A stretch of 64,000 nt of DNA, taken from positions 124,001 through 188,000 of the forward strand of contig NZ_ACEP01000064.1 in NCBI RefSeq assembly GCF_000173975.1, in the 5' to 3' direction. The DNA comes from Anaerobutyricum hallii DSM 3353. Lineage in GTDB: Bacteria > Bacillota > Clostridia > Lachnospirales > Lachnospiraceae. The notes beneath the pieces are model-generated. The model was not told the DNA's origin and made no database searches. It was given only the letters and a program-made list of their open reading frames with translations. Made by a program: the position numbers and the translations under genes. Positions 55,572-64,000 of the stretch are shown here, in pieces. How positions within the stretch are numbered: position 1 is the first letter of the stretch; each line of letters opens with the position of its first letter.

Positions 55572-55600
55572 TTGACGAAAATTAAATATCGTGATATAGT
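55572..55600 (+). promoter_or_regulatory. Promoter of the PTS remnant
   Basis: TTGACG, 17 bases, TATAGT. About 105 bases before the start codon. Confidence 0.65.
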
Positions 55601-55617
55601 ACAATTACGAAATTGAT

Positions 55618-55668
55618 TTTCACAAAATAAAATAAATAAGAAAATATATTTCTTTACGTTTTGTGAAA
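55618..55668. promoter_or_regulatory. Candidate RpiR operator pair
   Basis: TTTCACAAAA (55618-55627) and its exact inverse TTTTGTGAAA (55659-55668) are 41 bases apart, about four helical turns, right after the promoter. A third half-site precedes the rpiR gene. Confidence 0.45.
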
Positions 55669-55706
55669 GACTAGCAGAAAGATTCAAGATTAAAGGGGAG
55701 AATGTT

Positions 55707-56168
55707 ATGAGGATCACTGAGTTACTACGAAAAAGCAGTATTGCACTGCAAGTCGATGTGCAGTCAAAAGAGGAGATAATTGATTATCTTGTAGATTTAA
55801 TCAGTCAGTCAGGAATTATTCCAGATAAGGAAGAGTACAAGCAGGGTATTTTATTAAGAGAGAGTCTTGGAACAACGGCAATCGGAGATGAGATTGCGAT
55901 TCCACATGCACAGTTGGATTCGATAATGGCACCGGGGATTGCAGCGATTACTGTAAAGAATGGTGTGAATTATGATGCGCCAGATGGACAGGATGTAAAG
56001 CTTTGTTTTATTATTACCGCTCCAAAGACATTTTATTGGAGCGTTAGTTGGCTGTCTGGTACTTTCTTTCTTAAAGAAACCTTTACCAGAAAATGTAGAA
56101 GAAAAAAAGAGAAGGCATTAAAAGATATAATATATAGAAAACTATTTTTGAAAATTTATTCTATATAA
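55707..56168 (+). pseudogene. Fructose-type PTS gene remnant (EIIA head joined out of frame to an EIIC tail)
   Basis: The first 110 residues are a PTS EIIA of the fructose/mannitol family, with the phosphorylated His in GDEIAIPHAQLD, up to FIITAPK. After about 56028 the frame reads nonsense (TFYWSVSWLSG), but the +1 frame from 56029 reads HFIGALVGCLVLSFLKKPLP and ends at 56121, like the last helix and tail of an EIIC domain. So an internal deletion seems to have removed the end of EIIA, EIIB and most of EIIC. GGGGAG precedes the ATG. The stub may still be made but cannot be a transporter. Confidence 0.75.
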
Positions 56169-56258
56169 TATGAAGAGTTACGATTTATGGATAAAGAATA
56201 AATGAGAAAATAAATAAAACATGCTTTAAAACAGGTGACAGAAAAAGGAGACAGAATA

Positions 56259-56936
56259 ATGAACATGAAACAATTATGTGCCAAAGAAGCACTAAAATAT
56301 ATAAAAGACGGCATGTGTATCGGACTTGGCGGTGGTTCTACCATAGGATATTTAGCAGAGTATCTTGCCAAAGAGGAGAGAAAAATAACGGTAGTAACTC
56401 CATCTGATGATACAGCAGAACTTTGTAAAAACTTAGGACTTATGGTATTATCACTGGAAATGACAGCTCATATCAACATTGCTTTCGATGGTTGTGATGA
56501 GCTTGATAAAGAGTTAAATGCGCTGAAAGCGAATGGCGCGATTCATACAAAGGAAAAAATTATTGCATCCATGGCAGAAAAATATGTTTTGTTAATTGAT
56601 GAATCTAAGTTTTATGATACATTACCGTTAAAAGATTCTGTGACATTAGAAGTGATTCCACAGAGCAGAAACTATGTGCAGGCACAGATAGAAAAGCTTG
56701 GTGGAAAGGCAGTAATGCGAAAGAGTGGTGCCAAAGCGGGTTTTGTTATTAGTGATAATGGAAATTATATAATGGATACTGATTTTTCTAATGTAGCCGC
56801 ATTTGCAGGAAAACCAGAAGAACTTCATCAGAAGTTAAAGCAGCTTACTGGAGTGGTGGAGACAGCATTATTTATTGATGTGGTAGCATTTGCTCTTTGT
56901 GTGTGCGGGGATGAAGTAAAAGTCATCGAAAAATAA
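56259..56936 (+). CDS. rpiA: Ribose-5-phosphate isomerase A family protein (variant)
   Basis: 225 residues, normal RpiA length. GLGGGSTIGYLAEYL, AFDGCDELD and TKEKIIASMAEKYVLLIDESK match RpiA, including the Asp pair and the catalytic Lys/Glu. The usual phosphate loop KGGGGAL is changed to KANGAIH, so the substrate could be another aldose/ketose phosphate. GGAG is 9 bases before the ATG. It follows a PTS remnant and an RpiR regulator, so it is more likely a sugar-catabolic paralogue than the housekeeping enzyme. Confidence 0.8.
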   Translation: MNMKQLCAKEALKYIKDGMCIGLGGGSTIGYLAEYLAKEERKITVVTPSDDTAELCKNLGLMVLSLEMTAHINIAFDGCDELDKELNALKANGAIHTKEKIIASMAEKYVLLIDESKFYDTLPLKDSVTLEVIPQSRNYVQAQIEKLGGKAVMRKSGAKAGFVISDNGNYIMDTDFSNVAAFAGKPEELHQKLKQLTGVVETALFIDVVAFALCVCGDEVKVIEK

Positions 56937-56953
56937 TGAGATATTAAGAGTAG

Positions 56954-57020
56954 AGAGTGTTTGAAAAAGTATTTAATAATATGCATGTGTAATTTACAGA
57001 AAGTATTTTTCAAATACGCT
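56954..57020. repeat. Dispersed hairpin repeat (AGAGTGTTTGAAAAA family), full copy
   Basis: AGAGTGTTTGAAAAAGTATTT pairs with AAAGTATTTTTCAAATACGCT less its last bases; outer arms as in the copies at 8991 and 30550. Lies 18 bases after the rpiA-like gene. Confidence 0.7.
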
Positions 57021-57136
57021 ATAATTCAGAATAACAAAAAGATAAAAACAGGAAAGAATTTATATCTAATATGGTTTAAAGCAAATGAGTTGAGTTATAA
57101 AGAATATAAATTGGCAGAAAGGAAGTTGAATATATA

Positions 57137-58108
57137 ATGAAAAAATTAAACTGGGGAATGCTTGGAACAGGCTGGATTGCCCATGAGATGGGTGAGGCTT
57201 TAAAACGTGTCAATGGTGAGATTTATGCCTGCTGTGCGACAAGTATGGAAAGCGCAGAAAAATATGCAGAAGAATTTGATGTAAAAAATGCTTACGGCAG
57301 TGCAGATGAAATGTTCGACGATGAGAATATTGATATTGTTTATATTGCAACACCGCATAATTCCCATTATGAATTCTTAATGAAGGCATTACAGAGTGGA
57401 AAACACGTTTTTTGTGAAAAGGCAATTACAGTAAATGATACACAGCTTGAAGAAGCAGTGAAACTTGCCAAAAAAAAGAATCTTGTTATTTGTGACGGCA
57501 TGACATTATATCATATGCCTGTCTTTAAAAAGATGAAAGAAATCGTGGACAGCGGAAAGCTTGGCCCTGTAAAAATGATTCAGGTAAACTTTGGAAGCTG
57601 CAAAGAATACGATGTGACAAATCGCTTTTTCTCCAAAGAATTAGCCGGTGGAGCTTTATTAGATATCGGTGTGTATGCGACGAGTTTTTCGAGATTTTTC
57701 ATGAAGAGTAAACCAAATAGCATTCTCACAACGGCAAATTATTTTGAGACAGGTGTAGATGAGACTTCAGGAATCATTCTTAGAAATCCAGACGGTCAGA
57801 TGGCAGTTATGGCACTTACGATGCGTGCGAAACAGCCAAAAAGGGGTGTTGTTGCCTGTGAGGACGGATTTATTGAGATTTATAATTATCCAAGAGGAGA
57901 TAAGGCAACTATTGTTTATACTAATGATGGTCATACAGAGACAATTGAGGCAGGAGAGGCAGCCTATGCACTGGATTATGAAGTAGAAGATATGCAGAAC
58001 TATGTCTTAAATGGCGGAAGTGAAGAATATCTGACTTACAGCCGTGATGTTATGAGTGTATTGACAGACATTAGAAAACAGTGGGGAATGATTTACCCAT
58101 TTGAATAG
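57137..58108 (+). CDS. Gfo/Idh/MocA-family oxidoreductase
   Basis: 323 residues. N-terminal NAD(P)-binding Rossmann domain (WGMLGTGWIAHEMGEAL, DIVYIATPHNSHYEF) and C-terminal substrate domain (GGALLDIGVYATSFSRFF). The common EKP motif reads EKAITVN (Pro missing), which changes the cofactor/substrate loop. Acts on sugars or polyols; substrate unknown. Its position in the decayed sugar locus suggests a related role. AAAGGAAG precedes the ATG. Confidence 0.88.
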   Translation: MKKLNWGMLGTGWIAHEMGEALKRVNGEIYACCATSMESAEKYAEEFDVKNAYGSADEMFDDENIDIVYIATPHNSHYEFLMKALQSGKHVFCEKAITVNDTQLEEAVKLAKKKNLVICDGMTLYHMPVFKKMKEIVDSGKLGPVKMIQVNFGSCKEYDVTNRFFSKELAGGALLDIGVYATSFSRFFMKSKPNSILTTANYFETGVDETSGIILRNPDGQMAVMALTMRAKQPKRGVVACEDGFIEIYNYPRGDKATIVYTNDGHTETIEAGEAAYALDYEVEDMQNYVLNGGSEEYLTYSRDVMSVLTDIRKQWGMIYPFE

Positions 58109-58316
58109 AAAATTGAATGGGAAAAAGAACAAGGAAAGGGGTGCAGGAAAGCTTGCATCTCTTTTGGTATCGCAGTATAATGAAAAATTGTGCTGACTTG
58201 CAACTTGAAATAGATAAAAAATGTATAAAAAATAATGTTGTCATTGTATAGTATGTACGCAAATCTATTATTTACTTTGTAAAGTAGGAAGATACAGGAA
58301 AAAGAGGAGAAAAGAT

Positions 58317-58710
58317 ATGGAAAAGAAATATTTATTTTTTGATATTGATGGAACGTTGACAGACCGTGCAACGGGAGAGATTGTTCCAAGCGCAAAAGAA
58401 GTGTTACAGCGATTAGAAGAGAACGGGCATTTTGTGGCAATCGCAACTGGAAGGGCACATTACAAGGCAGAAAACTTTACATTGGCTATGGCTGGTGTCT
58501 TGTCATGGATGATACAAAAGATGTTTATATGAAAGATACTTTATTTCGAAAAATCTCGTAGGTCATCTTCGTTTTGAACCAGAATATCTGATGTTCCAGC
58601 CGGATAATAAGCGAGGCGGTATCTTAAATATGATGGAATTAAAAAGGCTTGTGAACATTTTGGATGGATTTGATAAGATAAATCAGAGGGTAAACAGGAA
58701 TTTTACATAA
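58317..58710 (+). pseudogene. HAD-superfamily (Cof-type) phosphatase, decayed
   Basis: Starts well (MEKKYLFFDIDGTLTDRATG with the nucleophile Asp, then ATGRAHYKAENF) but about 20-30 residues are lost near 58480 and the frame changes; the right frame goes on as CLVMDDTKDVYMKDTLFRK, meets a TAG at about 58558, then GHLRFEPEYLMFQPDNKRGG and stops near 58710. The C-terminal motif with the metal-binding Asp (GDxxND) is missing. At least three lesions, so it is dead. Confidence 0.82.
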
Positions 58711-58748
58711 TAAATTGTAGATATACACAACCTTCACAACCCGCTTTA

Positions 58749-58776
58749 CAGAAAGCATTTTTCAAACACGCTCTAG
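58749..58776. repeat. Half copy of the hairpin repeat family
   Basis: CAGAAAGCATTTTTCAAACA then CGCTCTAG. Matches the right arm of the family; it lies between the HAD remnant and the MATE gene. Confidence 0.65.
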
Positions 58777-58867
58777 TTTAAATTAAGTTAGAGTAGTTTA
58801 TATATAAAACCAACAATAATAAATAAAGAAAAATAATGCAAGGAAATAATAAAGGAATATCACATAA

Positions 58868-60235
58868 ATGACAGAATTAATAAAACAAAAAAAACAGGTG
58901 CCCGAAAGGCTATATAGTAACAAAAAGTTAGCGGCACTGCTCATTCCATTGGCGTTAGACCAGCTTTTGAACTCTTTTATGGGAACGATTGATACATTAG
59001 TTGTCAGCAATCTTGGTTCCGCAGCGATTTCTGCGGTATCTCTGGTTGACTCTATTAATATATTGATTGTACAGGCGTTTTTTGCGCTCGCTTCCGGCGG
59101 AACAGTTGTCTGCTCACATTATCTTGGATGTAAAAGTAAAGATCATGCGAAGGAAGCGGCAAGGCAGCTTGTATTTGTAACTCTGATGTTATCTCTGATA
59201 ATCGGAGCAATCTGTCTTGTATTTAATCAGCAGATTTTAAATCTGATTTTTGGAAAAGTAGAAAAGGATGTTATGGCAGGCGCAAAACAATATTTCTTTT
59301 ACTCTGTGCTATCATATCCGTTTATCGCACTTTATAACGATGGGGCATGCATTTTGCGGGCACAGAATAATAGTAAGTTTCCGATGCAGATTTCCATTGT
59401 ATCTAACTTTTTGAATGCATTTTTAGATGTAATTTTTGTGTGGGTATTTCATTGGGGCGTTGCCGGTTCCGCGATTGCGACAGCCGGTTCTCGTTTTTTT
59501 AGTATGAGTATCGTATTGTGGAAACTTAGAAACCCATCCCTGGAAATTCCATTCAGAAATTATTTTTCGATTCGTCCAAACTGGAGAGAGATTAAGAAGA
59601 TTTTAAATATTGGAATTCCTTCGGGAATTGAAAACAGCATGTTTCAGTTTGGGAAGCTGGCAATTCAGTCTACCGTTTCACTGATGGGAACGGCGGCGAT
59701 TGCAGCACAGGGAATGACGAATGTTATCGAGAACTTAAATGGTATTCTTGCTATAGGTATCGGTATTGGACTGATGACTGTTGTAGGAGAAACATTAGGA
59801 GCGGGAAGAAAGGAAGAAGCCGTCTATTATATAAAGAAATTTTGTATTATTGCAGAAATAACTCTGGCGGTATCCTGTCTGATTTTTTATCTTCTGGTAC
59901 GGCCAATTACCTACTTTGGAGGAATGGAACCGGAAAGCGCAAAGTTATGCATCTACATGGTAACGTGGATTAGTATTGTAAAGCCGCTTATCTGGATCAT
60001 GGCATTTATTCCGGCATATGGATTACGTGCGGCAGGGGATGTAAAGTTTTCTATGACAGTTTCTGTGCTATGTATGTGGTTTTGCAGAGTAAGCCTTGTT
60101 ATTTTCCTTGCAAGAGCCTATCATATGGGTCCGATGGCGGTATGGATTGGTATGTTTGTGGACTGGGGTGTTCGAAATATAATCTTTACGATTCGCTTTA
60201 GAAGCCGGCAATGGCTGAATCATGAAGTAATTTGA
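58868..60235 (+). CDS. MATE-family efflux transporter
   Basis: 455 residues, twelve membrane segments in two halves. PLALDQLLNSFMGTIDTLVVS in TM1-2, ILRAQNNSKFPMQ and GIPSGIENSMFQFGKLAIQS at the start of the second half are typical. Exports cationic drugs or metabolites using Na+ or H+. AAAGGA is 11 bases before the ATG. No regulator beside it. Confidence 0.92.
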   Translation: MTELIKQKKQVPERLYSNKKLAALLIPLALDQLLNSFMGTIDTLVVSNLGSAAISAVSLVDSINILIVQAFFALASGGTVVCSHYLGCKSKDHAKEAARQLVFVTLMLSLIIGAICLVFNQQILNLIFGKVEKDVMAGAKQYFFYSVLSYPFIALYNDGACILRAQNNSKFPMQISIVSNFLNAFLDVIFVWVFHWGVAGSAIATAGSRFFSMSIVLWKLRNPSLEIPFRNYFSIRPNWREIKKILNIGIPSGIENSMFQFGKLAIQSTVSLMGTAAIAAQGMTNVIENLNGILAIGIGIGLMTVVGETLGAGRKEEAVYYIKKFCIIAEITLAVSCLIFYLLVRPITYFGGMEPESAKLCIYMVTWISIVKPLIWIMAFIPAYGLRAAGDVKFSMTVSVLCMWFCRVSLVIFLARAYHMGPMAVWIGMFVDWGVRNIIFTIRFRSRQWLNHEVI

Positions 60236-60247
60236 TTCACAGGCAAG

Positions 60248-60300
60248 GGGGAGACGCCCTCAAAAAGAGAAAACAGACCATATTTGTGGCCGAATGCGCT
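60248..60300. repeat. Half of a long palindromic element (copy F)
   Basis: GGAGACGCCCTCAAAAAGAG then ACAGACCATATTTGTGGCCG: left arm, core and first bases of the centre only. The matching right arm is absent. Confidence 0.65.
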
Positions 60301-60413
60301 ATTTTATAAAATTATATAAAGTGTTTTCAAACATAATTTAGTATTTTTCATGTGAGAATAATTCTCATATAAAAATGTTGACTTTTCCTAGATGGTTATG
60401 ATATTCTTACGTC

Positions 60414-60484
60414 AGTTAGTAATCCCTAACTAAAATGTGAGATAATTCATGTGATGCTCTTTTCGTCCCATTGAGCCGGGACGA
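60414..60484 (+). promoter_or_regulatory. Leader palindromes upstream of enolase
   Basis: AGTTAG-TAATCC-CTAACT (60414-60431) and a hairpin TCGTCCC/GGGACGA (60463-60484) lie between a weak TTGACT promoter (60378) and the enolase start. The first could be an operator and the second a leader stem. No known class recognised. Confidence 0.4.
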
Positions 60485-60513
60485 GGGAGATCCATGGGAA
60501 AGGATTGACGTAA

Positions 60514-61812
<1,299 letters not shown>

Positions 61813-61862
61813 TTAGCTTATTATTCAATTACATATGCCAAATAGATAAATAATAAGAAGTG

Positions 61863-61919
61863 AAAAAGCCATTTTGTCCGATAACAGAAAAACTGTTGTC
61901 CTGCAGAATGGCTTTTTTA
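61863..61919 (+). terminator. Intrinsic terminator after enolase
   Basis: AAAAAGCCATTTTG pairs with CAGAATGGCTTTTT with an inner stem ACAG/CTGT, then T run. The rest of 61813-62112 has no gene. Confidence 0.88.
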
Positions 61920-62112
61920 TTGTTATGTGACTTGTAATATTTATAATGAATACGGCGATATGTGAACATGAAGATAAGAGATTTATAGAATATTTTCAGA
62001 GATAAATTTTTGTAGAATAAAAATACTTTATACTACTTGTGTAGTAGGCAACAAAAAAACAACGTGATATAATAAAACAAGAATATAATAAAAGAAGCGG
62101 AGGTGCTTGTTT

Positions 62113-62583
62113 ATGAAATTTTTAATCAAACAAAGAGTATTTTCCTGGTCAGATACCTTTGATATATACGATGAATATGAGAATAAGAAATATTTTGTAC
62201 AAGCGGAATTTTTATCGTTGGGGCATCGCCTGCATGTATATGATATGAATGGACATGAGGTTGGGCTGATTAAGGAGAAGGTTCTTACCTTTTTGCCGGA
62301 GTTTGAAGTGATGATAGGCGGGCATTCCTGCGGTATTATAAAAAAGAAGTTTACCTTTTTTCACCCTCAGTATGAACTTGATTATAATGGCTGGCATGTG
62401 GAAGGAGATTTCCTTTCCTGGAATTATGATGTATATGAAGCCTGTAGTGCGGTTATACATATTACAAAGGAACCTTTACATTGGGGAGATACTTATGTGA
62501 TTGATTTCCTTGATCCAAAGGATGAACTGATGGGGCTGATGCTTGTTCTTGCAATTGATGCAGCAAACTGTACGAATAATTAA
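62113..62583 (+). CDS. LURP-one-related (tubby-like) family protein
   Basis: 156 residues, beta-rich. KFLIKQRVFSWSDTFDIYDE, YFVQAEFLSLGHRLHVYD and VGLIKEKVLTFLPEFEV match the bacterial LURP-one/YxjI fold, a relative of the phospholipid scramblase and Tubby fold. Function unknown. The ATG is 9 bases after GGAGG; an in-frame TTG two codons earlier is less likely. Confidence 0.8.
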   Translation: MKFLIKQRVFSWSDTFDIYDEYENKKYFVQAEFLSLGHRLHVYDMNGHEVGLIKEKVLTFLPEFEVMIGGHSCGIIKKKFTFFHPQYELDYNGWHVEGDFLSWNYDVYEACSAVIHITKEPLHWGDTYVIDFLDPKDELMGLMLVLAIDAANCTNN

Positions 62584-62721
62584 AAAGGCAGAAATACATT
62601 TTTATAGGCAGGACATTATACCGATAAAGAAAAAGGAATTTCTAAAAGTAAAGTTAATATAGTAAATTTGTTTTGTGAAAAAGTATTTGAGTAAACATTG
62701 TTTAAGGGGGAAATGGATGCT

Positions 62722-63513
62722 ATGAAAGTCAAAAGAATTGCCATTGTTACCGGAGCAACTGGCGGACTTGGACGTGAATTTGTCCGTCTTTTATTAAAAG
62801 AAAAAAATATAGACGAGATATGGGCATTAGCAAGAAATGAGAAAAAGCTTGGGCGTCTGAAAGAGAAGTTTGGTAAAAAAGTAAAAATATATTCCTTTGA
62901 TTTATCGAGTGTTCGTCAGATACAATGTTTTGAAGAAGAACTAAAGCAGGAGGCGCAGCGGCGGAAATTAGAGATTTCTTATCTGATTAATAATGCAGGC
63001 TTTGCAAAATTTTGTTCTTATGGAGATTTAAGTATTGAGGAATCTTTAAATATGATTCATGTGAACATTGATGCAGTTGTGGCGATGGGACTTGTCTGCA
63101 TTCCTTATATGAAAAAGGGCAGCCATCTTATTAATATTGCTTCGCAGGCATCATTTCAGCCACTTCCGTACCAGAATATCTATAGTTCAACAAAGTCCTT
63201 TGTCAGAAATTATTCTAGAGCGTTAAATGTGGAATTGAAGGAAAAGGGTATTTATGTTACTGCAGTTTGTCCTGGCTGGATAAAAACAGACCTTTATAAG
63301 AGAGCAGAAATTGGAGCAAGGAAGGCAACAACTCGCTATGTGGGTATGGTAACTCCAGATAAGGTGGCAAAAAAAGCTTTAAAAGATGCGAAAAAGGGCA
63401 AAGATATTTCTATTTACAGTCTTTTTACGAAGATATCCCATGTAGCGGCAAAGCTTCTTCCGCAGCGTATAATGATGAAAATCTGGTTAAGACAGCAGCA
63501 TTTAGATAATTGA
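62722..63513 (+). CDS. Short-chain dehydrogenase/reductase
   Basis: 263 residues. Rossmann fold with cofactor motif TGATGGLGREF near residue 12, NNAG near 93, and catalytic Ser (INIASQASF), Tyr and Lys in YSSTKSF. The C-terminal part (TRYVGMVTPDKVAKKAL) is as in DltE/YqjQ-like SDRs. Substrate unknown. Starts at 62698 or 62713 are possible, but GGGGG is best spaced (11 bases) for this ATG. Confidence 0.88.
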   Translation: MKVKRIAIVTGATGGLGREFVRLLLKEKNIDEIWALARNEKKLGRLKEKFGKKVKIYSFDLSSVRQIQCFEEELKQEAQRRKLEISYLINNAGFAKFCSYGDLSIEESLNMIHVNIDAVVAMGLVCIPYMKKGSHLINIASQASFQPLPYQNIYSSTKSFVRNYSRALNVELKEKGIYVTAVCPGWIKTDLYKRAEIGARKATTRYVGMVTPDKVAKKALKDAKKGKDISIYSLFTKISHVAAKLLPQRIMMKIWLRQQHLDN

Positions 63514-63626
63514 ATAGAGTTGTCGATAATGTCTATTTACAAATCACCAATATCTGCTATAATGATAGGGCTTATAGTTGAGAGAGAATTATTTTTGGAC
63601 TCAGCGAAAGTACAGGAGGAAAAAGT

Positions 63627-64000
63627 ATGTTTAGTTTTATGAATCCCGGAAAGAGCAAACCGGCGAAAAAGGGATTAAAGATTATCATTGTAGGCTGTGG
63701 TAAGGTTGGAACAACGCTAGTAGAACAGCTTAGTAAAGAGGGACATGACATTATCATTATTGACAAGAATGCGAAAAAAGTACAGGAAATCGCGAATATA
63801 TACGACATTATGGGTATCGTAGGGAATGGTGCCAGTTACAGCGTGCAGATGGATGCAGGAATTGAAGATACGGATCTTATCATCTCTGTGACAGAATCGG
63901 ATGAGCTGAACCTTCTTTGTTGTACAGTAGCAAAACAGGTTGGTGACTGTGCAGCGATTGCCAGAGTCCGCACCCCGGATTACAGCAAAGAGGCGGGATA
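63627..64000 (+). CDS. trkA: TrkA, potassium uptake regulatory subunit (partial, N-terminal)
   Basis: The first 124 codons are inside the window. After a short tail (MFSFMNPGKSKPAKKG) the RCK/TrkA-N domain begins: LKIIIVGCGKVGTTLVEQL (NAD-binding), DIIIIDKNAKKVQEI, and NGASYSVQMDAGIEDTDLIISVTESDE. TrkA gates the TrkH potassium channel. AGGAGG is 7 bases before the ATG. Confidence 0.92.
   Translation, partial: MFSFMNPGKSKPAKKGLKIIIVGCGKVGTTLVEQLSKEGHDIIIIDKNAKKVQEIANIYDIMGIVGNGASYSVQMDAGIEDTDLIISVTESDELNLLCCTVAKQVGDCAAIARVRTPDYSKEAG

Overview
The window is AT-rich DNA from an anaerobic, spore-forming, Gram-positive bacterium, most likely a member of the Lachnospiraceae. The pointers are the Firmicutes order rsmD-coaD-ylbJ-DUF177-rpmF, a sporulation-type YlbJ, T-box and TPP riboswitches, strong TTGACA/TATAAT promoters with AGGAGG ribosome sites, a K+-dependent membrane pyrophosphatase, EutL/EutP-type microcompartment proteins and the lactate-racemase cofactor genes larB and larC. 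Lactate and propanediol/ethanolamine traits together suggest an Anaerobutyricum (Eubacterium hallii)-like species; this is inference, since there is no rRNA gene here.

Layout. 1-3.6 kb: end of rsmD, coaD, a coiled-coil protein, ylbJ (reverse), DUF177 and rpmF. 3.8-7.5 kb: larB-larC and a DUF362 ferredoxin-like protein. 7.5-12.1 kb: a TPP-riboswitch operon thiS-thiG-thiH-thiE, then an EamA transporter whose start codon is followed by UGA. 12.7-18.6 kb: an NCS2 permease, then marR with a heterodimeric ABC exporter. 18.6-22.8 kb: a MocR regulator divergent from cytX, a Nudix hydrolase and a first eutP. 23-28.2 kb: a Ca/Na antiporter, two secreted NlpC/P60 hydrolases and two tandem EutL-type shell proteins. 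28.2-33.2 kb: aspS behind a T-box whose specifier reads as an Asn codon, then hppA. 33.5-38 kb: a small nuclease-like protein, a promoter plus structured RNA candidate, a frameshifted GH25 lysozyme, a second eutP, a 59-residue protein, DUF975 and a hypothetical protein. 38-43.9 kb: two methionine-synthesis enzymes and a glycosyltransferase. 44-48.4 kb: an LCP ligase, ilvN, ilvC and a FUSC protein. 48.5-54.3 kb: a likely envelope-signalling run (LMW phosphatase, FHA/Yip1, YARHG, WG-repeat, amidase). 54.4-58.7 kb: a decayed sugar locus (RpiR regulator, PTS remnant, rpiA-like, Gfo/Idh, broken HAD). 58.9-64 kb: MATE pump, enolase, LURP-like protein, SDR and the start of trkA.

The most unusual signal is non-coding. 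At least seven intergenic sites carry one family of long palindromes sharing the core CCCTATATTTGTG. The two arms of each copy are complementary to each other, but the arm sequence next to the core differs from copy to copy, with matched changes on both sides. A second family (AGAGYGTGTTTGAAAAAT hairpins) and a third, two-copy 57-bp repeat are also scattered between genes. Several genes are damaged: EamA (UGA at codon 2), GH25 lysozyme (one extra base), WG-repeat protein (probable frameshift), a PTS gene (EIIA head fused out of frame to an EIIC tail) and a HAD phosphatase.
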